Source: Pseudomonadota bacterium (lineage in GTDB: Bacteria > Pseudomonadota > Gammaproteobacteria > Competibacterales > Competibacteraceae). Taken from it: 62,205 nt of DNA. The translations under genes were made by a program, and so were the position numbers. This document shows, in pieces, positions 33,390 to 43,466 of this stretch. How positions within the stretch are numbered: the first letter of the stretch is position 1; each line of letters begins with the position of its first letter. Under the pieces are notes generated by a model. The model had not been told where the DNA came from and made no database searches. It saw only the letters and a list, made by a program, of their open reading frames with translations. The stretch lies in contig JAKLIY010000023.1 in the NCBI GenBank assembly GCA_022709365.1, positions 1 through 62,205 on the forward strand, given 5' to 3'.

Positions 33390-35225
33390 TCAGTGGGTCA
33401 AACGGGTATACAGCAATAATAACTGACGTGGCAAATCCTCGGGACGGCGGATGAGGACGAAGCTATACTTGCCGAACAAATACGGCAGATAGTCATCCGC
33501 TTCCTGATCAATCGTCACGCAGAATGGGCGCAAGCCCTCCCGGCGGGCTTCCAGCAGCGCCATCCGGGTATCCTCGATCCCGTACCGTCCCTCGTATTGG
33601 TCGAGATCGTTCGGCTTGCCATCGGTCAGCAACAGCAGAAGCCGGCGGGCGGTGGTCTGCCGGCTCAATAAACTCGTGGCATGGCGCACGGCGGTCCCCA
33701 TCCGGGTGTAGTAGCCGGGCTTGATGGCGTTGATCCGACCGCGCACCGCCGCCGTGTATCGCTCGTCGAAGGTCTTCACCCGATGCACCCGCACGTGCTG
33801 GCGCTTGCGCGAGGAAAAGCCGTACAGCGCGAAACGGTCGCCGGTCATCGCCAGCGCCTCGGCGAACAGAAACAGACTGTCGCGGATGACTTCGATCACC
33901 CGGCCCTTGTTGTTAACCCAGGCGTCGGTGGACAGCGACAGATCGGCCAGCAGCAGACAGGCCAGATCGCGTTCCTGTCGCGCCAGTTGCCGATACAGGC
34001 CGCGTTCGTGACCTTGCCCCCCACTGGCGCAATCGGCGGCGTGACGGACGCAGGCGTCCAGATCCAATTCCTCGCCGTCGGGCTGAGCGCGCCGCCAGCC
34101 TCGACCGGGACGCAGAATTTCAAACTGCCGGCGCAGGCGCTGGGCGTCGCGGCGCAACGGTGGCGGCAGTTCGCAGGGCTGGGCGCGGCGGGCCAGCATT
34201 TCCTGTACGCAGCAGTAATCCGGTACGAGCAACCGTTTGCGGTAGTCCCATTCCGGTAATTTAATCCCTGGCCCCAGCGGCAGGTCGTCCTCGCTGGCGG
34301 ACGGCAGATCAAGATCGAAGCGCACTCTGGACGCGGTGCTGGAACCGTCGCGGGTGACGCTCAACACGTCCATGTCATCCGCTGCCCGGCCCGTGTTGGG
34401 TTCCGGCTCATCATCGGTGGCCCGGTTGACCCGCACGAATTCGGCCCAGGACAGCAGGCTTTCGGCGCGGAACGGTGCCAGGAAAGGACTCTTGCGTTCC
34501 GGCAAGTCCACCCGCTCGGCGCGGCGGCGCTGGCGGTCGCGTTCGGCCGGCTTGCCGCCGCCGCCGGATTGGCTATCGCCATCCCGGCGCTGGGACTGAC
34601 CGGCGGTGGGGGGCGGGGGCGGGTAGAGCCAGAGCGGCACCGGTTGCGGCGGGCGGCGGGCGGCGGGTAAATCCAGGACGCTGCCCGGTTCGCGCAAGGC
34701 TTGCCGCACCTGGTTTTCCTGCGCCGCCTCATCCGGGGGCAGCCGTTCCGGCGGGATTCGCAACTCCAACACGGCAACGGCCAGCCGCCGATAGCGGGAT
34801 TGCAGGCCGGGAAAGCGGTCGAGCGCGATCAGCGTGCCCTGCTGATTTTGTCGCCACCAGGGCGCATCGGGATCCACTTCGTCGTGCGCGGCGGCCAGGG
34901 CAACGAGCCAGAGATAGAGATCGCGGTTTAGCTCCCGTTGTGGAAACAGGGCCAGTTCCGCTGGCAGTTGCAGGGTTTCCAAGTCCCGACAGGCGGGCGT
35001 GATCTTTTCCCCGACCCCAGCGACGCGCGCCAGCCAATGCCGCCGCGCCCCATGCCGGATCGCCGCCGCTGGTGCGACGCGCAGGCCCGGATCGCCGCCG
35101 AAAGCGCGAAACAACAGGCCGACGGTTTTCTCGACTTCGGCCAGAGTGACTGCTGCGTCCGGGTAGTGGCGTTGCGCCGCGCGGGTGATGAAGCGGTGCC
35201 AGAGCGCGCCAACGTGTTCTTCCAT
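33390..35225 (-). CDS. norD: NorD, VWA-domain protein for nitric oxide reductase activation
   Basis: 611 residues. The N-terminal half is helical, followed by a Pro- and charge-rich linker (about 185-240), and the C-terminal von Willebrand A domain has the MIDAS motif LADLSLSTDAW, MGTAVRHAT and LLLLTDGKPND. NorD works with the MoxR-type ATPase NorQ to insert or activate the non-heme iron of NorB. It lies downstream of the 4Fe-4S and Cys-rich genes; all point the same way as norCBQ. Confidence 0.93.
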   Translation of the reverse strand: MEEHVGALWHRFITRAAQRHYPDAAVTLAEVEKTVGLLFRAFGGDPGLRVAPAAAIRHGARRHWLARVAGVGEKITPACRDLETLQLPAELALFPQRELNRDLYLWLVALAAAHDEVDPDAPWWRQNQQGTLIALDRFPGLQSRYRRLAVAVLELRIPPERLPPDEAAQENQVRQALREPGSVLDLPAARRPPQPVPLWLYPPPPPTAGQSQRRDGDSQSGGGGKPAERDRQRRRAERVDLPERKSPFLAPFRAESLLSWAEFVRVNRATDDEPEPNTGRAADDMDVLSVTRDGSSTASRVRFDLDLPSASEDDLPLGPGIKLPEWDYRKRLLVPDYCCVQEMLARRAQPCELPPPLRRDAQRLRRQFEILRPGRGWRRAQPDGEELDLDACVRHAADCASGGQGHERGLYRQLARQERDLACLLLADLSLSTDAWVNNKGRVIEVIRDSLFLFAEALAMTGDRFALYGFSSRKRQHVRVHRVKTFDERYTAAVRGRINAIKPGYYTRMGTAVRHATSLLSRQTTARRLLLLLTDGKPNDLDQYEGRYGIEDTRMALLEARREGLRPFCVTIDQEADDYLPYLFGKYSFVLIRRPEDLPRQLLLLYTRLTH

Positions 35226-35358
35226 ATCAGTGCAAATCCAGCAAAGCGGGTAAGGATGGATTCACGTTATCCCTCGTGGGGGCCGGGGGAGAACCCCCCC
35301 CGGCGACCTGGTTGGGCGGTAATCATTTGCCCAATCTTAAAAACCCAAGGGCAGGCTT

Positions 35359-35604
35359 TTATTTGCAAATTCCCGCATCTTTACCGGCGGGAATATCGCA
35401 TTTCTTGGAGGCGCATACTACATCGCGCTTGCAAGGCGCACCCGTAGCCTGTGGTGCCTTGCATACAGGTGGTGTCAAAGCCAATATGCAAACTTCACCA
35501 TTTTTACAATCCTTATCTTCCTTGCATTGATCTGCCGCAAAAGAGACTTGCGATAGAGACAGCGACGCAATCACTGCCATTGGGAATAAAAATTTCTTAA
35601 GCAT
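35359..35604 (-). CDS. Small secreted cysteine-rich protein
   Basis: 81 residues from ATG 35604 with an AAGGGG ribosome site; the frame remains open to 35664. A clear signal peptide (MLKKFLFPMAVIASLSLSQV, cut near FAA) leaves a mature protein of about 58 residues with eight Cys in a regular spacing (QCKEDKDCKNGEVC, VCK, PCKRDVVCASKKC, ICK), suggesting four disulfides. Its location inside the nor operon is unusual. No bacterial family is recognised; the pattern recalls small disulfide-knot repeats of secreted proteins. Confidence 0.7.
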   Translation of the reverse strand: MLKKFLFPMAVIASLSLSQVSFAADQCKEDKDCKNGEVCILALTPPVCKAPQATGAPCKRDVVCASKKCDIPAGKDAGICK

Positions 35605-35692
35605 TTTTGGCCCCTTTTTGATGGTCAGGGATAGAAATGACCTCATTTGATTTAAGAAAACCAACTGAGGCGTGAGTCCAAAGCAATCTCTT

Positions 35693-36664
35693 TCATGGCG
35701 TGATTACTCTGGATTTCTGGGCAGCGGATTCGCTCGCCAGCAAACCCTGCGAGCCATCCGCTTCCAATGCTTTCTGTCCGTCAATCCAACTCAACAGACT
35801 TCCATTCGGATTATCCCGCTGCACGATTTCGCAGGCGTCGATGCACTGCCCACACTGGGTGCAGGCGAACATCAGCCGTTTGATGTTGCGCGGCTTGAGC
35901 CGCATCGGACAGACGTGATCGCAGAACGACTGGCAACTGGCGCAGTCGCGGGCGCGGTCGCGCTGATAGCCGACCACCATCGCCTGGCGGTTGGCCATCC
36001 AGACCAGGCTTTGAAACAGGCCCGCCGCGCAGGCGTAGCGGCAGAACAGGTGCCGGGCCAGGGTGAATTCGATGAACAGCAATCCCGTACCCACGCCGAT
36101 GAACAGCGCTTGATTGCGGGTCAGGGTCAGATTGAACAGGTTCCCGTAAACCTCCGCCGGCGGCAGCAGGTAGGTCAGCAGCACCACCGCCCACAGGAAG
36201 GCGAAGGCCAGCGCGAAGGGAATCGCCAGCAGCCAATAGCGTGTGTCGGTGGGCGCTGGCGTACCGTCGGGATGCCACGGCGGCCCCGGCTTCTTGTCCC
36301 AGATGCTCTGCTTGCCGCTGGCCTTGCGCACCAGTTGATTGATGGTTTCCACCACCGAGAAGTGCGGGCACATCCAGCCGCAATACAGCCGGCCCCAGCG
36401 CCAGGCGATGCCTAAAAAAGTAATGGCCAGCAACAGGATCGGCACGATCACCCGCAGCAGAATATTGAGCGCCATGTGCGTGTTGCTGATCCGGCCCGCC
36501 AGATAGTCGTCCAGCCCCAGCGTCCACGGCTGGCCGAACACGATTAGATGGCCCTGAGTCAGATCGAAGCGCAGCAGGTCGAAGACCGGGGCGAACATGA
36601 ACAGGATGAAGAACCCGCCTTGATACAGGACGCGCTTGCGTTCGAAGGGCGTCAAGGGTGTCAT
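35693..36664 (-). CDS. Polytopic 4Fe-4S membrane protein in the nor operon (NapH/CcoG-like)
   Basis: 323 residues. Several membrane helices carry LYCGWMCPHF and FCRYACAAG, the CxxxC pairs near the membrane typical of NosR/NapH/CcoG proteins, followed by a cytosolic ferredoxin-like end with CASCQSFCDHVCPM and CTQCGQCIDACEIV. It is likely to shuttle electrons from the quinone pool or cytosol, or to serve oxidase/NOR assembly as CcoG does for cbb3 oxidase. It sits between norQ and norD. Genes of this kind recur in nor clusters; their exact role is not settled. Confidence 0.8.
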   Translation of the reverse strand: MTPLTPFERKRVLYQGGFFILFMFAPVFDLLRFDLTQGHLIVFGQPWTLGLDDYLAGRISNTHMALNILLRVIVPILLLAITFLGIAWRWGRLYCGWMCPHFSVVETINQLVRKASGKQSIWDKKPGPPWHPDGTPAPTDTRYWLLAIPFALAFAFLWAVVLLTYLLPPAEVYGNLFNLTLTRNQALFIGVGTGLLFIEFTLARHLFCRYACAAGLFQSLVWMANRQAMVVGYQRDRARDCASCQSFCDHVCPMRLKPRNIKRLMFACTQCGQCIDACEIVQRDNPNGSLLSWIDGQKALEADGSQGLLASESAAQKSRVITP

Positions 36665-36721
36665 GGCGATAGCGCTTCAGGCGTTTCAATCCGCGCCCAC
36701 CCATTACGGCGGGCGAATGGT

Positions 36722-37525
36722 TCAGGCAAAACTGGCATTCACCACCTCCAGCAGCGCGGCGGCGGTCGGTTCGTCGTCGGTCAGCGCCTCCACCAGCGCG
36801 ACCCGGTAGGCGGTGATGCGATCCATGCCGCTACGAATCAATTGCGCGGCGTAGACCAGCAAGCGGGTGCTGGGGACCTCGTCCAGATCGTGTTCCTTCA
36901 GGGTGCGGAAAGCGCCGGCGAGTTTGACCAGTTGCGCAGCAGTAGCGGCGTCACAGCCGGTTTCACCGATGACGATGGCCCGTTCCTGCTCCGGGTTGGG
37001 AAAGTCGAAGCGCAAAGCCAGAAATCGTTGGCGAGTGGACGGTTTCAGGCTCTTGAGCAGGTTCTGATAACCAGGATTGTAGGATACCACCAGCATAAAA
37101 CTTGGCGGTGCCGGCAACACCTCGCCGGTGCGTTCAATGGGCAGCACCCGCCGGTCGTCGGCCAGCGGGTGCAGCACCACCGTGGTGTCCTTGCGTGCTT
37201 CCACCACCTCGTCGAGATAGCAAATCCCACCCTCGCGCACTGCCCGGGTCAGCGGTCCGTCACACCAGACCGTTGCGCCGCCGTGCAGCAGATGCCGCCC
37301 CACCAGATCGGCGGCGGACAAATCGTCATGGCAGGCGACGGTGTGCAGCGGCAGGCCCAGCCGGGCCGCCATGTGAGCGACGAAGCGGGTTTTGCCACAG
37401 CCAGTCGGTCCCTTGATCAGCAGCGGTAGCCGGTTGCGCCACGCCGCATCGAAGACCGCGCACTCATCACCGAACGGTTCGTAGTAGGGGATCGCCAAGG
37501 ATTGCGGGTTGAGGTGCGATGGCAT
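36722..37525 (-). CDS. norQ: NorQ, MoxR-type AAA+ ATPase
   Basis: 267 residues from ATG 37525 (GGAGGG upstream on the minus strand). AAA+ motifs: Walker A IKGPTGCGKTRF, Walker B GGICYLDEVVEARKD, sensor region LVVSYNPGYQNLLKSLKPSTRQRF. NorQ partners NorD in activating nitric oxide reductase. It lies 53 bases after norB, with a C-rich palindromic repeat in the gap. Confidence 0.94.
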   Translation of the reverse strand: MPSHLNPQSLAIPYYEPFGDECAVFDAAWRNRLPLLIKGPTGCGKTRFVAHMAARLGLPLHTVACHDDLSAADLVGRHLLHGGATVWCDGPLTRAVREGGICYLDEVVEARKDTTVVLHPLADDRRVLPIERTGEVLPAPPSFMLVVSYNPGYQNLLKSLKPSTRQRFLALRFDFPNPEQERAIVIGETGCDAATAAQLVKLAGAFRTLKEHDLDEVPSTRLLVYAAQLIRSGMDRITAYRVALVEALTDDEPTAAALLEVVNASFA

Positions 37526-37530
37526 GACGA

Positions 37531-37570
37531 CGCCCTCCCCCTGAGACGGAGGAGGGTGAGGGTGGGAGGA
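37531..37570 (-). repeat. C-rich repeat between norB and norQ
   Basis: On the minus strand this spacer reads as CCTCCCACCCTCACCCTCC and a short loop followed by GGGGGAGGGCG. It resembles the palindromic units found in frame in nirDL and nirGH, so the family is dispersed and not confined to coding DNA. Confidence 0.55.
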
Positions 37571-37578
37571 GTGAACGC

Positions 37579-39021
<1,443 letters not shown>

Positions 39022-39450
39022 TCAGCCTTTGATGTTCGGCGGCCATTTTTCGGTATTGACTTCCGAAGTCCATTTCAGGAAGGCCACGATGTCATCCAGT
39101 TGCGGGTCGGTAAAATCGAACTGCGGCATCGACCGCCGGCCCGGCACGCCTTCCCGGGGACGGTATTTAATCCAGATTTTGATGAATTCCGCACCGCGCC
39201 GGGGGTAGACGTTGCCCAGTTCCGGGGCGAAGTAGGCACCTTCGCCCAGGATCGTGTGGCAGCCGACACAATTACGGGTTTCCCACAGATGCTTGCCGCG
39301 CACGACCTCCGGGGTCAGATTCTCGCGGTGGTCGCGTTGCGGTAGCGTCCAAGTGGTGTGAAAGGTGAGGGCGAGAAACAGCAGCACCGAGAACAACGTG
39401 CCGCCATAGAAGATATTTCGCGCCATGGATTTGGTGAAGAACGCGCTCAT
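39022..39450 (-). CDS. norC: Nitric oxide reductase cytochrome c subunit
   Basis: 142 residues from ATG 39450 (GTG 39456 also possible). One N-terminal membrane anchor (NIFYGGTLFSVLLFLALTF) precedes a periplasmic cytochrome c domain with NCVGCHTILGEGAYFAPEL and a Met ligand in RSMPQFDF. NorC passes electrons to NorB. It is the first gene of the nor operon, about 100 bases from a Dnr box. Confidence 0.95.
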   Translation of the reverse strand: MSAFFTKSMARNIFYGGTLFSVLLFLALTFHTTWTLPQRDHRENLTPEVVRGKHLWETRNCVGCHTILGEGAYFAPELGNVYPRRGAEFIKIWIKYRPREGVPGRRSMPQFDFTDPQLDDIVAFLKWTSEVNTEKWPPNIKG

Positions 39451-39547
39451 GAACACCTCATTACTCGGCGATGATGCGAGCCGCCCGGCCTAAGTCCGAT
39501 TGGGCGGGGAACAGCGATCATGTTCCGAAAATCACGGCGATTATTCC

Positions 39548-39561
39548 TTGATGAGGGTCAA
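39548..39561. promoter_or_regulatory. Dnr/FNR box between norC and the hemerythrin gene
   Basis: TTGATGAGGGTCAA has the same TTGAT-N4-GTCAA form as the site before nirS. It lies 98 bases from the norC start and 62 bases from the hemerythrin start, so it could serve either or both divergent transcripts. Confidence 0.7.
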
Positions 39562-39622
39562 GGAATGCCGGTTGGGTGCCCGGCACAATCACCGTCAATT
39601 GATTGAGCCAGGGATACCAACC

Positions 39623-40066
39623 ATGTCTGCTATCGCCGACTATTTCGCCACCGAACATCGCTGCTGCGATGAGGTTTTTGCTGCTGCCGAAGAGGCGGCC
39701 CAATCGGGCGATCTGGCCCGTTGCCGCGTGGATTTCCAACAGTTCCAGACCGCGATGGAGCGCCATTTCCAAAAAGAAGAGGAGGGACTATTTCCCGCCT
39801 TCGAGGAGGCCAGCGGTATGTTCATGGGTCCGACGCGGGTAATGCGGCTGGAGCATCAACAAATGCGGGAAACCTTCGGCGAGATGAACAACGCACTCGC
39901 CAGCGGCGACCTGGAGGAGTTCCTGGGACAGGCGGAAACGCTGTTGATCCTGATGCAGCAGCACAACATTAAGGAAGAGCAGATGCTGTATCCAATGTGC
40001 GATCGGGCGCTGGGCAGCACCGCCGGATCGGTGCTCGATGCCGTGCGAAACCTGCCAGCGGGTTAA
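39623..40066 (+). CDS. Hemerythrin-domain protein
   Basis: 147 residues, one four-helix hemerythrin domain. Likely diiron ligands are seen in the order FATEHRCCDE, MERHFQKEEEGLFP, RLEHQQM and QQHNIKEEQMLYPM. Proteins of this kind bind O2 or NO or help repair iron centres damaged by NO (compare RIC/YtfE, though the N-terminal Cys domain of RIC is absent). It is the first gene of a three-gene operon divergent from norCB and shares the Dnr box. Confidence 0.85.
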   Translation: MSAIADYFATEHRCCDEVFAAAEEAAQSGDLARCRVDFQQFQTAMERHFQKEEEGLFPAFEEASGMFMGPTRVMRLEHQQMRETFGEMNNALASGDLEEFLGQAETLLILMQQHNIKEEQMLYPMCDRALGSTAGSVLDAVRNLPAG

Positions 40067-40071
40067 TCGGC

Positions 40072-40296
40072 GTGAACGCGCCCGATATCGTAGTGGATGG
40101 GCGGGGTCTGGAGCCGCCGGAACCGCTGGAGCGGGTTCTGGCGGCGCTGGATGATTTGCAGCCGGGCCAACGGTTGCGTTTTCTGATTCATCGCCAGCCC
40201 TATCCGCTGTACGACATTCTGTGTCGTTATCACTACCGCTATGAAACCACGACGGGTGCGGACGGCGATTTTGAAATTCTGATTTGGCTGCCATGA
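40072..40296 (+). CDS. DUF2249 protein
   Basis: 74 residues from GTG 40072: IVVDGRGLEPPEPLERVLAA, LQPGQRLRFLIHRQPYPLYD and DGDFEILIWLP, a TusA-like fold annotated as DUF2249. Such proteins commonly accompany hemerythrins, NnrS-like proteins and denitrification genes; the biochemical role is unknown. It begins six bases after the hemerythrin stop and overlaps the next gene by four bases (ATGA). Confidence 0.85.
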   Translation: MNAPDIVVDGRGLEPPEPLERVLAALDDLQPGQRLRFLIHRQPYPLYDILCRYHYRYETTTGADGDFEILIWLP

Positions 40297-41597
40297 ATTC
40301 GCCCGGACTCTCTTTCGAACAGGCGCCCCCCTTCGACGTGCCGCTGCGGTTTTTCCTGACTGCGCCTTGGTTTTTGCTGTTGGCGGCGGTGCTGCTGCTG
40401 TGGCAAGGGCCGGAGACTTTTACCAGTCGCTGGCAGCCGGCCACGTTGGCGCTGACACATCTGCTGACCCTGGGTTTCATGGCGCAGATCATGCTGGGCG
40501 CATTGCTGCAAATTCTGCCGGTAGTGGTGGGCGTGGTCGTGCCCCGGCCCCGGCTGACGGCGACGCTGATGCACGTTCCCCTGACGCTGGGCGCGCTGGC
40601 CCTGCCGATTGCGTTTCTCAGCGGTCGTCCCCTCTGGTTTCATCCGGCGCTGGGATTGTTCGGCCTGAGCTTTGCCGTGGCCCTGACCGCCATCCATCTC
40701 GCCCTGTGGCGTGCGCCGGTGGTCAGCGGTACGGTGATCGCCCTGCGCTGCGCGCTGGGAGCATTGCTGGTCACGGTCGGGCTGGGTCTGTCGCTCGGCA
40801 GCTACTTTGGGTGGGGCTTAAATCTGCGGGCCATCACACTGACCCATTTGCACACCGCTTGGGGACTGGTGGGTTGGACCGTGCTGCTGGTGGCTGGCGT
40901 GGCGTATCAGGTGGTGCCGATGTTCCAGATCACACCGCCCTACCCGGCATGGTTCGTTCGTGGCTTCGCGCCGCTAATGGCGGCGTTGCTGGGTGCCTGG
41001 TCGGCCTTCGTCCTTGGCGGGTGGACGATGGCGGCGACGGTAACGAGCGCGGCGCTGGCATTCGGACTCGCCGTCCTTGCCGGGACGACGCTGTACCTGC
41101 TGAACCGGCGGCGACGCAAGATCGGCGATGCAACCCTGGGTTACTGGCGTATCAGCATGACCAGCCTGCTGGCGGGCGCACTGTTGTGGCTGACAACGCT
41201 GGTGATCCCAGCGCTGGCGTCAGCACCGCAAGTTGAGCTGCTGTTAGGAATCCTACTGATCTTCGGTTTCGCGGTCGCCGTGATCAACGGCATGGCGTAC
41301 AAGATCGTGCCGTTTCTGGCCTGGTTCCACTTGCAGGCGCAACTGTTCCGGCGGGTGAAAGTGCCCAACATGAAGCAATTGTTGCCGGAAGTGCGCATCC
41401 GGTGGCAGTGGTGGGCTTATCTGACCGCATTGTTATTATTGCTGGCCACCGCCGTTAATCCCGCCGTCTTTACCTATCCCGCTGCGCTGGCTCTAGGCAT
41501 TACCGCCGGCTGGCTGGGCGTTAATCTGTGGAGCATCTGGCGAATTTACCGTCACACGCTGCGCGTGGGACTGACCGGCAGCGCCGCTGAAGGTTAA
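40293..41597 (+). CDS. Polytopic membrane protein of the nor region (NnrS/heme-copper-like)
   Basis: 434 residues with about twelve hydrophobic helices. His residues occur inside helices at LALTHLLTLGFMAQIMLGAL, ITLTHLHTAWGLVGW and FLAWFHLQAQ, an arrangement like heme-ligating helices of heme-copper proteins and NnrS relatives, although the NnrS signature (WHAHEMIYG) is absent. It is translationally coupled to DUF2249. Known operons with hemerythrin, DUF2249 and such a membrane protein are linked to NO tolerance or reduction, but activity is unproven. Confidence 0.75.
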   Translation: MNSPGLSFEQAPPFDVPLRFFLTAPWFLLLAAVLLLWQGPETFTSRWQPATLALTHLLTLGFMAQIMLGALLQILPVVVGVVVPRPRLTATLMHVPLTLGALALPIAFLSGRPLWFHPALGLFGLSFAVALTAIHLALWRAPVVSGTVIALRCALGALLVTVGLGLSLGSYFGWGLNLRAITLTHLHTAWGLVGWTVLLVAGVAYQVVPMFQITPPYPAWFVRGFAPLMAALLGAWSAFVLGGWTMAATVTSAALAFGLAVLAGTTLYLLNRRRRKIGDATLGYWRISMTSLLAGALLWLTTLVIPALASAPQVELLLGILLIFGFAVAVINGMAYKIVPFLAWFHLQAQLFRRVKVPNMKQLLPEVRIRWQWWAYLTALLLLLATAVNPAVFTYPAALALGITAGWLGVNLWSIWRIYRHTLRVGLTGSAAEG

Positions 41598-41717
41598 GAG
41601 GACATCCGGCACAAAGGATGATGTTGCTATTCCCATTTTTGTTCCAGTTCCGGGGTCTGGAGTCGTTCCGGTTTCTGAGGTTGTTCCCGTTGCCGTATCT
41701 TTCCCAAGGCAGGAGGT

Positions 41718-42041
41718 GACTACCGTATAGAATGCCGCTATTTCCTGTACTCGTTCCCGGAGCGGGACCGGTTCGCGGTGACCGTCCGCACCCAGGGGGG
41801 GATCGAAAACCACCAGCACGGGGTCTTGGACGTGCAATTCAGCGAGGATGCCTGCCGGACCCGCCGCGACCACGCGGCGGAAAACCGGGCCGTGATTCGT
41901 CGCATAGCCCTCAACGTGCTGCGCCACGATGGCCCTGCCTGGGACAGCCTCCGCCGCCGGAAACTCTGCGCTGCCTTCAACGATGATTTACCGATGGTGT
42001 CTACTCTTCTCTTCGGGCAGTCCAGTCTGGCGACCACATAG
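41718..42041 (+). pseudogene. 3' remnant of an ISAs1-type transposase
   Basis: The frame reads YRIECRYFLYSFPERDRFAV, then GGIENHQHGVLDVQFSEDA, RTRRDHAAENRAVIRRIALN and LRRRKLCAAFNDD, the last hundred residues of a transposase of the ISAs1 group (family: GHWGIENxxHWVLDVxFxED). The catalytic His and Trp positions are changed (TQGGIENHQHG) and the N-terminal two thirds is missing. It marks an old insertion point between the denitrification island and the sugar-acid genes. Confidence 0.75.
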
Positions 42042-42078
42042 CGCGATTACCCTGGGTCAGATGAAGCTAACCTTGCTG

Positions 42079-43446
42079 TCAAACGACCAGCCACACGGCC
42101 CAGGTTAGCAAGAAGCCCGCAACCCCGCAGATAGTGGTCAAGGTCGTCCATGTCTTCAGGCCGTCGGCCACGGACAGACCCAGGTACTTCGTCACGATCC
42201 AGAAGCCGGAATCATTGATGTGGGATAGCCCGAGTCCGCCAAAGCCGATGGCCAAAGTCACCAGAGCCACCTGGAGCGGACTGTACCCACCGGCAGCCAC
42301 CGCTTGAGACAACAGGCCGGCGGTGGTCAAGATCGCCACGGTCGCCGATCCCTGGGCCGCGCGGAGCGCCAGGGAGATGACAAACGCGGCGACGATGAGC
42401 GGCATGCCCATCGCCGTCAACGACTGCGACAGCGCGACCCCAATTTTGGACTCGACCAACACGTTGCCGAAGACGCCGCCCGCGCCGGTCACAAAAATGA
42501 TGATGGCGACAATCGGTAATGCCGAGTCGGCAATCGAGCTGCGCTCGCTCTTATTCCATCGCGCCTTGTTGCCAATCAGCACATACGCAACGAGAAGACC
42601 GATCAACAGGGCGGTGGCGGGAGCGCCGAGGAAAGTGGCGAACGGCAGCAGAGCATGGTCCTTAGGCAAGACCGTCGCCGCCACCGATCCCACCATGATG
42701 AGCAGGATGGGCAGCACAACGAGCATGACCACGGTCGCCGCGCTCGGTACGGTGTCTTTCGTCTCGACCGAAGCCTTGGCTGGCGGGGCCTCATCCGCGG
42801 TGGCTTCGGTTGCCGGCGAGGGTCCGAGGATCAGCTTGTCCACGTTGAACAGCTTCGCCGCAAAGAACCCCGCCACGCCGACGGCGGCACAGATAATCAA
42901 ACCGATCAGAGTCAACAGCCCCACGTCCGTATTCAGCAGCGCGGCTGCCGCGACCGGACCGGGGTGCGGGGGCAGCGCCACATGGACGGTGAGCAGGACT
43001 GCCCCAACGGGCAGCGCGATCTTCATCGGATGGATCTTGGCGACCTTGGCGAAGCCGAAGACGATCGGCGCCAGGATGATGAAGCCGACATCGAAGAACA
43101 CCGGAATACCCAGAATGAAGGACGCGGCCGTCAGCGCGGCGACGACATGCTTCGCTCCCAGCACCTCCGTGAACCGGCGGGCCAGATTGTCCGCCCCGCC
43201 GGATACCTCAATCAGCCGTCCCAGCATCGACCCGAGGCCCACGACGATGGCCACCGAACCCAGTACCTTGCCCATGCCCGCGACCATCACCGGCACAACA
43301 TTGGCCAGCGGAATGCCGGTCACCAGCGCCGTCCCCATGCTGACCAGCAGCAAGGCGACGAAGGCCGGCACTTCAACCTTGATCACCAGGACCAATAAGA
43401 CGGCGACCGCCACGACGGCGATCATCAACAATGCCGCAGTTCCCAT
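42079..43446 (-). CDS. GntP-family sugar-acid permease
   Basis: 455 residues, about twelve membrane helices, with GntP family segments VVGLGSMLGRLIEVSGGADN, GIPVFFDVGFIILAPIVF, HVALPPHPGPVAAA and GLSHINDSGFWIVTKY. It should import a sugar acid by proton symport. The adjacent dehydrogenase and kinase of four-carbon acid sugar catabolism point to threonate or erythronate as substrate. A second GntP-family gene at 54358 belongs to the gluconate locus. Confidence 0.88.
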   Translation of the reverse strand: MGTAALLMIAVVAVAVLLVLVIKVEVPAFVALLLVSMGTALVTGIPLANVVPVMVAGMGKVLGSVAIVVGLGSMLGRLIEVSGGADNLARRFTEVLGAKHVVAALTAASFILGIPVFFDVGFIILAPIVFGFAKVAKIHPMKIALPVGAVLLTVHVALPPHPGPVAAAALLNTDVGLLTLIGLIICAAVGVAGFFAAKLFNVDKLILGPSPATEATADEAPPAKASVETKDTVPSAATVVMLVVLPILLIMVGSVAATVLPKDHALLPFATFLGAPATALLIGLLVAYVLIGNKARWNKSERSSIADSALPIVAIIIFVTGAGGVFGNVLVESKIGVALSQSLTAMGMPLIVAAFVISLALRAAQGSATVAILTTAGLLSQAVAAGGYSPLQVALVTLAIGFGGLGLSHINDSGFWIVTKYLGLSVADGLKTWTTLTTICGVAGFLLTWAVWLVV

Positions 43447-43466
43447 GACTCAGGTCTCCTGGTGGC

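Noticed and set aside
41493..41927. Minus-strand frame at the IS remnant
   Set aside because: It is the complement of the transposase remnant plus low-complexity Thr/Gly sequence.
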